Of a stretch of DNA of 64,000 nt, positions 8,606-18,274 are shown in pieces. Numbering within the stretch: position 1 is the stretch's first letter; every line of letters begins with the position of its first letter. The stretch is from Amycolatopsis sp. NBC_00345 (GTDB lineage: Bacteria; Actinomycetota; Actinomycetes; Mycobacteriales; Pseudonocardiaceae), in NCBI RefSeq assembly GCF_036116635.1, contig NZ_CP107995.1, forward strand, positions 3,844,001-3,908,000. Reading direction: 5' to 3'. A program made the translations under genes and the position numbers. Below the pieces are notes generated by a model. The model saw nothing but the letters and a program-made list of their open reading frames with translations, ran no database searches and was not told where the DNA came from.

Positions 8606-10123
8606 GTGGGCAGGGGCTGGCGGCTCGGCCGCAAGGACCGCGGCGCGGGGTCGCCGACGTCGGTCCCCGGGCCGGGCGGCGGCGCGGGGTCGCCGACCTT
8701 CGTGCCCGGACCAGGCGGCGTCGCGGCGGCGGACCGGCGCGGCGACCCGCGGAAGATCGGGCGCTACCGCGTGCTGCGGCGGCTCGGCGCGGGCGGCATG
8801 GGCACGGTCTACCTGGGCGCCGGCAAGGACGGCCGGCCGGTGGCGGTCAAGGTCATCCGCGCCGAGCACGCCGCCGACCCGGTGTTTCGCGCGCGGTTCC
8901 GGCACGAGGTCGAGGCCGCCCGGCGGGTAAGGCGGTTCTGCACCGCCCCGATCCTCGACGCCGACCCCGACGCCGATCCGCCGTACCTGGTCACCGAATT
9001 CGTCGACGGCCCCAGCCTCCACGACCTCGTCGCCACCGCCGGACCGCTGCGCAGCGCGGATCTGGAGGCGCTGGCGGTCGGCGTGGTGGCCGCGCTGACC
9101 GCGATCCACGACGCGGGGGTGGTGCACCGCGACCTGAAGCCCGCGAACGTGCTGCTGTCGCCGTTCGGGCCGCGGGTGATCGACTTCGGTGTCGCCCGGG
9201 TGACCGACCTGACCCGGCTCAGCGTGGACGGCGAGCTGCTGGGCACGCCCGCGTTCATGGCGCCGGAGCAGGTACGGGCCGAGCCGGTCACGGCGGCCGC
9301 CGACGTGTTCGCCTGGGGCGCGGTGGTCGCGTTCGCCGCGCGGGGCGCATCGCCGTTCGACGGGGACTCGGTGGCGGCCGTGATCCACCGGATCCTCACC
9401 GGGGAGCCCGAGCTGGACGGGCTGGACGGCGCGCTGCGCGACCAGGTGCGGGCCGCACTGGCGAAATCCCCCGAGCACCGCCCGACGGCCCACGACATCC
9501 TGCAGAGCCTGGTTTCCAGCGGCGCGCCCGCCGAAGTGCTGGACGCCGCGCCGAAGAGCGCTCCGGCGGACGTCGAGGTGCGCCGGGGCGAACCAAGCAG
9601 AGCTGAACCAAGCAAGGCCAAACCAAGCAGCGCCGACGAAGCCGAGTTCTGGTACCGCAAGGCCGCCGAGAGCGGCGACGTCGCGGCCATGGTCGAACTG
9701 GGCTCAGTGCTGAGGCTCCGCAAGGAGTACGACGGAGCCGGGCGCTGGTACCGCGAGGCCGCGGACCGCGGCTCGATCGGCGCACTGAGCAACCTCGGCC
9801 TCCTGCACCACGAACGGGGCGAACTCGACGACGCGGAACGCTGGTACCGCAAGGCGATCGACGCCGGCGTCCGCCCCGCGCTGGCCAACCTCGGCGGGCT
9901 GTACCAGGACCGCGAGGAGCTCGACGAAGCAGAGCGCTGGTATCGCAAGGCCGCGGACGCCGGATTCGCCGGGGGCATGGAGCGCCTCGGCGCGCTGCTC
10001 GAACGTCGTGGTGACACCGCCGGAGCCGAGCACTGGTACCGCGAAGCCGCCGACGCCGGCGACACCGTGGCCATGAAAAACCTCGCCGGTCTGCTCCGGA
10101 GGCGCGGCGAAGACTCGCACTGA
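8606..10123 (+). CDS. Serine/threonine protein kinase with C-terminal Sel1-like repeats
   Basis: A 505-residue protein. GTG 8606 is chosen for the AGGAGG at 8594-8599. After a Gly/Pro-rich N-terminus comes a Hanks-type kinase: glycine loop GAGGMGTVY, Lys82 in VAVKVIR, catalytic Asp176 in HRDLKPAN, Asp193 in IDFGVAR, and a GTPAFMAPEQ activation segment. A short linker with repeated EPSK/EPSR units leads to about five repeats of ~36 residues of the form A-x-x-W-Y-R-K-A-A-x-x-G (Sel1/TPR-like) to the C-terminus. No membrane segment is visible, unlike PknB-type receptor kinases. The repeats probably recruit substrates or partners; that is inference. Confidence 0.92.
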   Translation: MGRGWRLGRKDRGAGSPTSVPGPGGGAGSPTFVPGPGGVAAADRRGDPRKIGRYRVLRRLGAGGMGTVYLGAGKDGRPVAVKVIRAEHAADPVFRARFRHEVEAARRVRRFCTAPILDADPDADPPYLVTEFVDGPSLHDLVATAGPLRSADLEALAVGVVAALTAIHDAGVVHRDLKPANVLLSPFGPRVIDFGVARVTDLTRLSVDGELLGTPAFMAPEQVRAEPVTAAADVFAWGAVVAFAARGASPFDGDSVAAVIHRILTGEPELDGLDGALRDQVRAALAKSPEHRPTAHDILQSLVSSGAPAEVLDAAPKSAPADVEVRRGEPSRAEPSKAKPSSADEAEFWYRKAAESGDVAAMVELGSVLRLRKEYDGAGRWYREAADRGSIGALSNLGLLHHERGELDDAERWYRKAIDAGVRPALANLGGLYQDREELDEAERWYRKAADAGFAGGMERLGALLERRGDTAGAEHWYREAADAGDTVAMKNLAGLLRRRGEDSH

Positions 10124-10473
10124 CCGGCTTTCTCCGAGGGGAGGAAGAGCGAGACCACCACGGTGACGCCGCGCCACCGCCGGCTCGGCACCTTAACCCG
10201 GCCCGGAGCCATTTCGCCGGCTCCCATCGGCTTCCTCCGCGTTCTCTTCGAAGCGAATTCTCCCCGCGAACTCGGCCCGCATTTCCGACACCACCAGAAA
10301 TGCTGTTTCCCGGTAGACACAAGGCGTTTCACCACCACACTCGCATCCGCCGAATGGCCGAGTGCCCGTTACTCCATGTCCACCAAGCCAGAAGTAGCAA
10401 GGCCACTTCCGTCCGTGTTCGATCTGGTTTAGTGTTGTTCATTGTAGGTGGTTCTTGAGGTGGGGAGTTCGTA
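10124..10473. other. Intergenic region upstream of the GH2 gene
   Basis: About 350 bases between the kinase gene and the glycosidase gene. I see no convincing gene, strong hairpin or clear promoter. Base composition becomes more AT-rich after about 10380, which fits a promoter for the downstream gene. Confidence 0.5.
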
Positions 10474-13400
10474 GTGGAACTTAGCCGCAGGACGTTCATG
10501 ACCGGCACGGGTGCCGCCGCGGTGGGGTCCGCGCTGGCCTGGGGACTGGACCAGCCGAGCGCCGCGGCGGCCACCGGCGGGCCCCCGGGAAGCACCACCG
10601 GCAGCGTCGCCGACGGAGTGCTCAACCAGGGCGATCGCACCGTCGAGTTCAACCACGGCTGGAAGTTCCAGCTGGTGAACACCCAGGACGTCACCGATCC
10701 GTCCGGCCGGTACGGCAACTCCGGCGACCCGAAGGCCGCGGCCACGGCGTTCGACGACTCCGCGTGGCGGCAGCTCGCCCTGCCGCACGACTGGAGCATC
10801 GAGCAGCAGCCGGAGCCCGGCCAGCGCGACGGGACCGGCTATTTCCCCGGCGGGCTCGGCTGGTACCGCAAGACGTTCACCCTACCCGCGTCGATGACCG
10901 GAAAACACCTCACCGTCGATTTCGACGGCGTCTACATGAATTCGTACGTATACCTCAACGGTGAATTGCTGGGTAATCACCCGTACGGCTATACCGGATT
11001 CAGCTTCGACCTCACCGGCAAGGCCCACACCGACGGCCGCACCCCGAACGTGCTGGCCGTCGTGGTGCAGAACAAGCAGCCCAGCAGCCGCTGGTACTCC
11101 GGCACCGGCATCACCCGCAACGTGCACCTGACCGCGACGCACCCGGTGCGCGTCGGCCGCTGGGGCACCTTCGTCACCACCCCGGATCTGGGCCGCACGA
11201 TCAAGAACGGTTACGCCACCGTGCGAGTCGAGACGACGCTGGAAGGCGCCGAGGGCAAGGCGGTGGAGGTGGTCTCCACGGTGCGCGACGCCGCCGGCCA
11301 CACCGTCGCCACCGGGCACGGCCCGACCGCGGAGATCAAGCTCGCCGGCCCGCGCCTGTGGTCGGCCACCGATCCGTACCTGTACACGCTGCACAGCGAG
11401 GTCGTGCTGGACCAGAAGGTCGTGGACAGCTACGAGACCACGTTCGGCGTGCGCTGGCTGGGCTTCGACCCCGACGCCGGCGTCTCGCTCAACGGCACTC
11501 ACCTGAAGCTGCAAGGGGTCTGCCTGCACAACGACCAGGGCGCGCTCGGCTCGGTGAACAACTACGACGCGCTGTGGCGGCAGCTGACCACGCTCCGGCG
11601 GGCCGGCGTCAACGCCTTGCGCACCTCGCACAATCCGCCGTCGCCGGAGCTGCTCGACGTCTGCCAGCGGCTGGGCATCGTGATGATGGTCGAGGCCTTC
11701 GACTGCTGGCACGTCGGCAAGCTCGACTACGACTACCACCTGTACTTCGACGAATGGTCGGACTCCGACCTCGCGGAGATGGTCCACGCGGCGAAGAACT
11801 GCCCCGCGGTGATCATGTGGTCGATCGGCAACGAGATCCCCGACTGGACCGAAGCGGCGAGCCTCCCGATCGAGCGGCGCCTGATCGACGGCGTCAAGAA
11901 GATCGACACCACCCGCCCGGTCACCGCGAACTGCGATCAGTACCGCGACCCGCCCGCGGCGGGTTCGCCGGGCGAGCAGATGCTGCAGAACCTCGACCTG
12001 GTGGGGTTCAGCTACGAGCCGGCCCGGGTGATGGACACGATGCACGCGACCTACCCGGCGAAGATGTTCTTCGAGTCGGAGTCCTCGTCGTGCACCTCCG
12101 CCCGCGGCGTCTACCAGGATCCGGCCTACGTCAACACCGGCCAGAACCACACCCCCGGCAAGCGGCTCCCGTCCGCCTACGACAACAACCTCTCGTCCTG
12201 GACGATGAGCCACGAATACGTGCTGAAGGTCGAGCGCGACCGGCCCTACAGCGCCGGGCAGTTCGTCTGGACCGGCACCGACTACATCGGCGAGCCGACG
12301 CCGTACGCGCAGTTCCCGGTGAAGACCTCCGCCTTCGGCCTGGTCGACACCGCCGGCTTCGCCAAGGACGCCTACTTCGCGTTCCAGTCCCAGTGGACGT
12401 CGGCGCCGATGGCGCACCTGGTGCCGATGGACTGGACCGGCCACGAGCCCGGCCAGGAGGTCGAGGTCCGGGCCTACTCGAACGTGCGCACCGTCGAACT
12501 GCTGCTCAACGGCCGTTCCCTCGGGACCAGGTCCTACGACGTCAAGACCACTGTGGACGGTGCGCGCTACCTGGAGACGACCGAGCCGACCGGCGACGAC
12601 AAGAACTACCCGTCCGGCAGCTACACCAGCCCGAACGGCAGCAGCGGCAAGCTGCACCTGACCTGGCGCGTGCCGTTCCAGCCGGGGAAGCTGGCCTGCG
12701 TCGCCCGCGACGACCGCGGCCGGGTGGTGGCGCGTGACGAGGTCACCACGGCCGGCCCGCCGCTCGCGCTGCGCGTCACCCCGGACAAGCCGGTGCTCGC
12801 CGCCGACGGCAAGGCGCTGGCCTACCTCACCGTCGACGTGGTCGATCAGGGCGGGGTCGTGAACCCCGGCGCCGCCAATCCGATCACGTTCCGGGTGTCC
12901 GGCGCCGGCTCGTTCGCCGGTGCCGACAACGGCAAGGAGGACGACGGCGAAGGCTACACCGCCACCACGCACACCGCGTTCAACGGCAAGGCGCTGGCCA
13001 TCGTGCGGGCCGGCTCCCGTCCCGGCGCGATCACGGTCACCGCGACCAGCCCCGGTCTCGCGCCGGCGACCACCACGGTGTTCGCGGTCGACGCGTCGGC
13101 GCGCGGGCTGGTCGCGACCCAGCCGGTGTCCGTGCGCACCGGCGCCGGCACGCCGCCGTCTCTGCCGGCCACGGTCGTCGGCGTGCACGCCGACGGGTCC
13201 ACCACGCCGCTCGATGTCCGCTGGGGCACTGCGGGATCTTCCGGCGCGGCAACGTATTCGCTCACCGGAAGCGTGCCGGGCTCGCCGGTGGCCGCGCACG
13301 CCACCGTCGTCGCTTACGCGGTCGCGGCGGTCGAGCCTTACTCGACCGTGACCCCGGTCGGCGCGCCACCGTACCTGCCCGCGGTGGCTGTGGTGCGTTA

Positions 13401-14040
13401 CACCGACGGCGTCACCCAGACCGTGCCCGTCAGCTGGGATGGCGTCGATCCGGGAAAGTACGCCCGGCCAGGTGAGTTCACGGTCGGGGGCAGCGCGGCC
13501 GGGGGCCGGGCCACCGCGACGGTCCGGGTCACCGATTCGTTCACGCCCGGCCGGAACATCGCCCGCGCGACCAGCCCGGCGAAGCCGAGCGCCGACGCCA
13601 GTTACTCCGGCAGCCCGGACAGCGGGCCGGCCGGCCTGCTCGACGGGGTCACCGCGTCCGGCGGCTGGTCGAACGCCTACACCAAGTCGGCCACCTACAC
13701 CCTGCCCGCGGTGAGCAAGGCGCACGCCGGCGACTGGGTTTCGGTGAGCTGGCCGCAGGGGCAGCGGATCGGCACCGTGGTCGCCTACTTCACGATCAGC
13801 GCGTCACTGGTGCTGCCCCGGTCGATCACCGTGTCCTATTGGGACGGTGCCCGATGGCTGAAGGCGCGCGATCAGCAGGTGCGGTTCGCCACGCAGTCGA
13901 ACGCGCCGACGACCATCACGTTCCAGCCGGTGAGCACGACGTCGATCCGGCTCGGCCTGACCAGCCCGGCGCCGGACACCGCCACCGGCTTCCTCCGGAT
14001 CACCGAGCTGGAGGTGCCGGCGGACGAGATCACCGGCTGA
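10474..14040 (+). CDS. Exported glycoside hydrolase family 2 enzyme (beta-galactosidase-like) with C-terminal accessory domains
   Basis: An 1188-residue protein. The start LSRRTFMTGTGAAAVGSAL is a twin-arginine signal. The order is a GH2 sugar-binding jelly roll (~50-220), an immunoglobulin-like domain (~220-320), a TIM barrel (~320-610), Ig-like domains of the DUF4982/Big type (~610-950), a further beta domain, and a discoidin (F5/8 type C)-like C-terminus (~1020-1188). Glu454 in MWSIGNEIPDW is the expected acid/base and Glu534 in MFFESES the likely nucleophile; LRTSHNPPSPELLD is another GH2 hallmark. The enzyme should act outside the cell on beta-linked galactosides or related sugars; the exact sugar is not readable. 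GTG 10474 follows a GGGGAG site. Its stop lies 9 bases from the convergent carotenoid oxygenase gene. Confidence 0.93.
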   Translation: MELSRRTFMTGTGAAAVGSALAWGLDQPSAAAATGGPPGSTTGSVADGVLNQGDRTVEFNHGWKFQLVNTQDVTDPSGRYGNSGDPKAAATAFDDSAWRQLALPHDWSIEQQPEPGQRDGTGYFPGGLGWYRKTFTLPASMTGKHLTVDFDGVYMNSYVYLNGELLGNHPYGYTGFSFDLTGKAHTDGRTPNVLAVVVQNKQPSSRWYSGTGITRNVHLTATHPVRVGRWGTFVTTPDLGRTIKNGYATVRVETTLEGAEGKAVEVVSTVRDAAGHTVATGHGPTAEIKLAGPRLWSATDPYLYTLHSEVVLDQKVVDSYETTFGVRWLGFDPDAGVSLNGTHLKLQGVCLHNDQGALGSVNNYDALWRQLTTLRRAGVNALRTSHNPPSPELLDVCQRLGIVMMVEAFDCWHVGKLDYDYHLYFDEWSDSDLAEMVHAAKNCPAVIMWSIGNEIPDWTEAASLPIERRLIDGVKKIDTTRPVTANCDQYRDPPAAGSPGEQMLQNLDLVGFSYEPARVMDTMHATYPAKMFFESESSSCTSARGVYQDPAYVNTGQNHTPGKRLPSAYDNNLSSWTMSHEYVLKVERDRPYSAGQFVWTGTDYIGEPTPYAQFPVKTSAFGLVDTAGFAKDAYFAFQSQWTSAPMAHLVPMDWTGHEPGQEVEVRAYSNVRTVELLLNGRSLGTRSYDVKTTVDGARYLETTEPTGDDKNYPSGSYTSPNGSSGKLHLTWRVPFQPGKLACVARDDRGRVVARDEVTTAGPPLALRVTPDKPVLAADGKALAYLTVDVVDQGGVVNPGAANPITFRVSGAGSFAGADNGKEDDGEGYTATTHTAFNGKALAIVRAGSRPGAITVTATSPGLAPATTTVFAVDASARGLVATQPVSVRTGAGTPPSLPATVVGVHADGSTTPLDVRWGTAGSSGAATYSLTGSVPGSPVAAHATVVAYAVAAVEPYSTVTPVGAPPYLPAVAVVRYTDGVTQTVPVSWDGVDPGKYARPGEFTVGGSAAGGRATATVRVTDSFTPGRNIARATSPAKPSADASYSGSPDSGPAGLLDGVTASGGWSNAYTKSATYTLPAVSKAHAGDWVSVSWPQGQRIGTVVAYFTISASLVLPRSITVSYWDGARWLKARDQQVRFATQSNAPTTITFQPVSTTSIRLGLTSPAPDTATGFLRITELEVPADEITG

Positions 14041-14049
14041 GGCGGGGTT

Positions 14050-15390
14050 TCAGCGCGCGTCGGGCAGCCAGTGCCCGTGGATTCCGGCCGGCACCCGGCG
14101 GGGCAGTTCCACGGTGGCGACCGGGTCCTTGCGCAGGTCGGTCGCGTCGAGGACCAGCAGCTGCGACGCGTTGGCCTTCAGGTCGCTCACGATGGTGAGC
14201 AGGTACCCGTCGTCCTCGGCGGTGCCGTCCGCCGCGGGGACGAACACCGCCTCGCCCGGCATGCGGTGCTCGCCGTGGCCCAGCAGCTGCCGTTCGCCGG
14301 TGACGGTGTCGAACTTCATCGTCGAGTACCCCTCCTGGCCCGATCCCGGCAGCACCAGGGCGTAGCTGTACCGGTTGAGGGTGCCGGTGTGCTCGTCGTT
14401 GATGCTCGGGAACTCGGTCACCAGGTCGTCCAGCGGCTCGTCGGTGCCCCGGCCGGTGGCCGGGTCGAGGATCCAGCGGTGCAGGGTCGAGCCGCCGTCC
14501 AGGCTGACCCCGAAACCGGGCGCGCCGACCCACCACTTCCACGACGTCTCCCACGCGGAACGGTCGTACCGCGGGCCTTCGACGATCACGCGGCCCTGCG
14601 CGTCGGCGTAGGCGTTGGTGACGTGCAGGAGCGCGGCGGGCTCGACTTCGAACCAGGTGACGCCGCCGGGACCGGTCCGCGGCAGCACGCCGATCCGGGC
14701 CGGGTAGGTGTCGCTCCACCGGTACGGGATGCCGGACCGCTCGGCCGGGTCGAACACGAGCGGGAAGTCGAAGAACACGGCGTGCTCGGCGGTGATCGCG
14801 AAATCGTGCATCAGCGACGGCCCGGCGCCGGGCACCACCTCGGACCGGATGATCTCCCCGGCCGCGGAGGCGACGTAGTAGTTCAGATACGGCGGAAAGG
14901 GGCTGTAGCTGTAGAAGTGCAGCTCGCCGGTGACCGGGTCCACCTTGGGGTGCGCGGTCATCGAGCTGGTCAGCTTGCCGCCGAAGTCGTAGACGCCGAC
15001 GGTGTCCAGCTCGGCGGTGACCTCCCACGGCAGGTTGGCCTCCTGCAGCGCCAGGTAGCGGCCGCCGTGGCTGATGATGCTGGTGCCGGCGGCGCTGACC
15101 TCCAGCTCGGTCCCGGTGAACGGCACGCCCTCCAGGTACGGCGTGCGCACCCAGCGGTTGCGGTACCACTCGGCCCGGCCGCCGGCCAGGCGCACGCCGT
15201 GCAGCATGCCCGCGCCGCGGAACCAGTGGCTCGGGGTGACGCCGGGCTTCGGGTTGTGGCCGTTGCGGAAGTAGCGGCCGTTCAGCTCGGCCGGCAGCGT
15301 GCCGGTGACGGTCAGCCCGTGGGCGGTCACCTCGTCCGGCACGGGTTCGAAATGGCCGCTGAGATACGGCACGGGGCGGTCGGCATTCAT
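14050..15390 (-). CDS. Carotenoid oxygenase (carotenoid/stilbene cleavage dioxygenase family)
   Basis: A 446-residue protein with the four iron-ligand histidines of the family in context: His147 (TAHPKVD), His195 (LMHDFAIT), His256 (LLHVTNAY) and His438 (GIHGHW). It begins GHFEPVPDEVTAHGLTVTGTLP and has RNGHNPKPG, as in bacterial members. The enzymes cleave a double bond of carotenoids, apocarotenoids or stilbenoids with O2 using non-haem Fe(II). It follows the quinone-oxidoreductase-like gene by 37 bases on the same strand, so the two probably form an operon. No signal peptide is seen, so it is expected in the cytoplasm. Confidence 0.92.
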   Translation of the reverse strand: MNADRPVPYLSGHFEPVPDEVTAHGLTVTGTLPAELNGRYFRNGHNPKPGVTPSHWFRGAGMLHGVRLAGGRAEWYRNRWVRTPYLEGVPFTGTELEVSAAGTSIISHGGRYLALQEANLPWEVTAELDTVGVYDFGGKLTSSMTAHPKVDPVTGELHFYSYSPFPPYLNYYVASAAGEIIRSEVVPGAGPSLMHDFAITAEHAVFFDFPLVFDPAERSGIPYRWSDTYPARIGVLPRTGPGGVTWFEVEPAALLHVTNAYADAQGRVIVEGPRYDRSAWETSWKWWVGAPGFGVSLDGGSTLHRWILDPATGRGTDEPLDDLVTEFPSINDEHTGTLNRYSYALVLPGSGQEGYSTMKFDTVTGERQLLGHGEHRMPGEAVFVPAADGTAEDDGYLLTIVSDLKANASQLLVLDATDLRKDPVATVELPRRVPAGIHGHWLPDAR

Positions 15391-15427
15391 CGGAAAGTCT
15401 CGTTTCGTCGCACGGTAAGGAAAAGGT

Positions 15428-16465
15428 TCAGGGGGTCAGGACGACTTTCCCGGCCACCGTGCCGGATTCCGCCAGCCGCATCGCTTCGGTGATGCGCTCG
15501 AACGGCAGCACCGCGGCGGCCTTGGCGGTCAGCTCGCCGGCGCTCATCAGGGCGAAGACCTCACCCAGGTCCTCGCGCAGCCGGCCGTAGAAGACGCCGG
15601 AGTTCTTGACCCCGGTCCAGATGTTGAAGAAGTACGCGCTCCGGCCGTTCGGCGCCGCGTTCCAGACCGCCAGGCGGGCGATGATCTTGAGCACCGGCCA
15701 CTGCTTGGACCCGCTGTCGTCCTTGGTCGACGCGCTGCCGTAGGAAACCAGCGTCCCGCCCTTGGCGAGCAGCTTCCACGAGTCCACGACACTGCGGCCG
15801 CCGATGTGGTCGAACACCGCGTGCACGCCGTCCGGCGCGATTTCCCGCACCCGGGCGGGCACGTCCTCGGTGCGGTAGTCGATCGGCACCACACCCTGCT
15901 CCATCAGCGCCTCGTGGTGCCGCGCGGACGCCGTCCCGATCACCTTCACCCCGGCGACCCTGGCGAGCTGCACGAGCGTCGAGCCGACTCCCCCGTTCGC
16001 CCCGTGCACCAGGATCGTCTGCCCGGCGTGGACCCGGGCCTTGCGGTACAGCATCTGCCACGCGGTGATGCCGTTGACCACGACCGTCTCGGCGTCGACG
16101 GCGCTGATGCCGTCGGGGACCGGGATCAGCTTGTCCGCGTCGAGGACCACGTGGCTGGCCCAGCCGCCGACCTTGACCAGCGCCGCCACGCGCTGCCCGG
16201 CCAGCGCCGGGTCGACGCCGTCGCCGGTGGCCAGCACGGTGCCGACCAGGTCGTAACCCGGCACGAAGGGGAACGGCGGCTGGTCGTAGTACTTGGCGCG
16301 GCGCATCTGCTGCTCCGCGAACGAGATGCCGGACGCCTCCATGTCGATCAGCACCTGGCCGGCCCCCGGCGACGGGACCGGGCCGCGCTCGATCCGGAAA
16401 CCGTCGACGTCGACCTTGCCGGGCAGGACCACCTGGGTGAGCTGGGCGTTGCTGGTGTGGTTCAC
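15428..16465 (-). CDS. Zinc-independent medium-chain dehydrogenase/reductase, NADPH:quinone oxidoreductase type
   Basis: A 345-residue MDR protein. Residues 1-130 form the GroES-like catalytic fold, with a typical FVPGYDLVGTV segment. The Rossmann nucleotide-binding motif GANGGVGSTLVQLA follows near 145-158, then VFDHIGGRSVVDSW. The cysteine and histidine zinc ligands of alcohol dehydrogenases are not apparent, which favours the quinone reductase/enoyl reductase branch. It is the first gene of a probable two-gene operon with the carotenoid oxygenase and could process a cleavage product such as an enone or aldehyde (inference). An inverted repeat at 16491-16510 lies just upstream and may regulate both. 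Confidence 0.87.
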   Translation of the reverse strand: MNHTSNAQLTQVVLPGKVDVDGFRIERGPVPSPGAGQVLIDMEASGISFAEQQMRRAKYYDQPPFPFVPGYDLVGTVLATGDGVDPALAGQRVAALVKVGGWASHVVLDADKLIPVPDGISAVDAETVVVNGITAWQMLYRKARVHAGQTILVHGANGGVGSTLVQLARVAGVKVIGTASARHHEALMEQGVVPIDYRTEDVPARVREIAPDGVHAVFDHIGGRSVVDSWKLLAKGGTLVSYGSASTKDDSGSKQWPVLKIIARLAVWNAAPNGRSAYFFNIWTGVKNSGVFYGRLREDLGEVFALMSAGELTAKAAAVLPFERITEAMRLAESGTVAGKVVLTP

Positions 16466-16490
16466 GATGTCTCCCGTTCGTTGCTGTTGC

Positions 16491-16510
16491 GTTAGTTATA
16501 GCATCTAACT
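16491..16510. promoter_or_regulatory. Possible operator upstream of the MDR/carotenoid oxygenase operon
   Basis: GTTAG (16491-16495) pairs with CTAAC (16505-16509), with a nested AGTTA/TAACT pair. This AT-rich island starts about 25 bases before the MDR start. No adjacent regulator gene is an obvious match. Confidence 0.4.
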
Positions 16511-16558
16511 CTCGGTGGATGCAATAGCCTTTCGGGCAGTTCCGTGAACCGGACAAGA

Positions 16559-16594
16559 CAGCGGGCCGCGCTCCTCGAGGAGCGCGGCCCGCTG
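16559..16594 (-). terminator. Perfect 36-bp palindrome terminator
   Basis: 18-bp arms with no loop, first arm CAGCGGGCCGCGCTCCTC. It lies 37 bases past the stop of the esterase gene and separates the TetR/esterase pair from the upstream region of the MDR gene. Confidence 0.75.
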
Positions 16595-16630
16595 GCGTGA
16601 AGTGACGGACGGTGGCCGTCCACACTGTGG

Positions 16631-18274
16631 TCAGCCGAGGGAGTCCCAGAACCCGCACTGGTGTTCGGCGGCGAAGTCGACCGGCTGGATCGCGCCCGGC
16701 ACGAACTGCAGGGCCGCGGTGCCGGTCCGAGTGGCCCGCGCCCAGTGCGGCGCGGCGGGCCGGTTCGGGTTCCCGGTCCACGCGAACCGGGTCCAGTAGC
16801 CGATCATGTCCGCCGCCAGCTGCCGCTGCGGCGGGGTCTTGAGCAGGTTGACCCCGCCGAGGTCGAAGAACGTCGGCAGGTCGGTGGCGTGCGCGGCGCC
16901 CTGGGGCAGCTCGGGCCGGTTGATGCCGTTGATATTGGGCGCGTCCGGGTCGGCGAATTCGTACGGGTAGACGGTCGTGTGCGCGGCGAGCTGCCGGCTC
17001 CCCATCGCGGTCGGGCAGGCCCACGCCCCGTCGGTGATCACCGTGGACCAGGCGAGCGCCGCCGACGGGTAGGCCGAAAGCGGGTACCGGGCGGCGACCT
17101 GGCCCGCGTGGTCGCCGAAGGCCTGCTGAATCAGCTGCGGGTAGCTCTGCGCGGTGACCGAGGCCGGATCGGCGACGATGGCGCCGCCGACGAAGGCGCG
17201 CGCCTCGTCGGCGTTCCCGCCGGAGATCACCGGGACCCGCGCGAACCGGCCGTCCCGCAAGGCGTCCGCCGGATTACGCGGGAGCAGCGGGGTGCCGTAG
17301 GCGAGGTGGTCCGCGAAGTCCACAGTGGACGGCAGCAGCTCGGCCATCGACTTGCCGCGCATGCAGTGCAGCACATCGGTGGTACAGCCCATGCTCGCGG
17401 CGTGCGAGGTGCCGTCGGCTTCGTCCTGCGCCAGTGAGGTGTAGGGCGTCTGGGCCGCTTCGCCGGGGAAGAGGCCGCCGGTCGGCCAGTCGAGCCGGCA
17501 CGAGCCCGACGAGATCGCGGCCTTGTCGACGAGCCCGGGGGCCAACGGCGAGGTGAGCATCGCGCACACCGACATGCCCCCGGCGGACTCGCCGAAGACG
17601 GTGACGTTGCGCGGGTCGCCGCCGAACGCGGCCGCGTTGCGCTTGGCCCACTTCAGCCCGGCGATCTGGTCGGCGAACCCGAAGTTCCCGGAACCCGGCA
17701 GCCCGGGCAGGCCGAAGTAGCCGAAGACGCCGAGCCGGTAGTTCACCGTCACCACGATGACGTCGCCCTGGTCGGCCAGGCGCTGGGCGTTGTACGGGGC
17801 GCCGGCGCCGGTGGTGTAGCCGCCGCCGTGCCACCACACCATCACCGGCAGGCGGGCGCCCGGCCGTTCCTGCCGCGGCGTGGTCACGTTGAGGGACAGG
17901 CAGTCCTCGTTGATCGGCGGCAAGTTACCGGGGACCACGCCCTGCTGCGGGCAGGGGTTGCCCGCGGTCGTCGCTTCGCGGACCCCGGACCAGTGCGCCA
18001 CCGGCTGCGGCGGCGTCCACCGCAGCTCGCCCACCGGCGGCTTCGCGTAAGGCACGCCGAGGAACTGCCGGGTCGAGCCGGCCACCAAGCCGTGCAGCTG
18101 ACCGGAATCCACCGTCACGGTCAACGGCGCCTCGGGCGGCGTCGCGGCCGGGGTCGCGTTCGCCGGGACAACGGCACTGATCAACAACGCCGCCAGCGCG
18201 ACGGCCAGGCCACCGGTCGCCCGGCCGCGCCGGTTCATCCGGGTCCGAGATCGGTTTCGGTCGGGACGGTTCAT
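16631..18274 (-). CDS. Secreted type-B carboxylesterase
   Basis: A 547-residue protein. The ATG at 18274 overlaps the tetR stop as ATGA; a second in-frame ATG at 18238 would give a cleaner signal peptide. The signal is a basic MNRRGRATGG stretch, a hydrophobic core and cleavage near VPANA. The mature protein has carboxylesterase/lipase type-B hallmarks: FLGVPYAKPPVGELRW, EDCLSLNV, the oxyanion WWHGGGY and the nucleophile VFGESAGGMS. Such enzymes hydrolyse esters and lactones outside the cell. Coupling to tetR suggests a repressor-controlled response to the substrate. A strong palindromic terminator follows at 16559-16594. Confidence 0.9.
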   Translation of the reverse strand: MNRPDRNRSRTRMNRRGRATGGLAVALAALLISAVVPANATPAATPPEAPLTVTVDSGQLHGLVAGSTRQFLGVPYAKPPVGELRWTPPQPVAHWSGVREATTAGNPCPQQGVVPGNLPPINEDCLSLNVTTPRQERPGARLPVMVWWHGGGYTTGAGAPYNAQRLADQGDVIVVTVNYRLGVFGYFGLPGLPGSGNFGFADQIAGLKWAKRNAAAFGGDPRNVTVFGESAGGMSVCAMLTSPLAPGLVDKAAISSGSCRLDWPTGGLFPGEAAQTPYTSLAQDEADGTSHAASMGCTTDVLHCMRGKSMAELLPSTVDFADHLAYGTPLLPRNPADALRDGRFARVPVISGGNADEARAFVGGAIVADPASVTAQSYPQLIQQAFGDHAGQVAARYPLSAYPSAALAWSTVITDGAWACPTAMGSRQLAAHTTVYPYEFADPDAPNINGINRPELPQGAAHATDLPTFFDLGGVNLLKTPPQRQLAADMIGYWTRFAWTGNPNRPAAPHWARATRTGTAALQFVPGAIQPVDFAAEHQCGFWDSLG

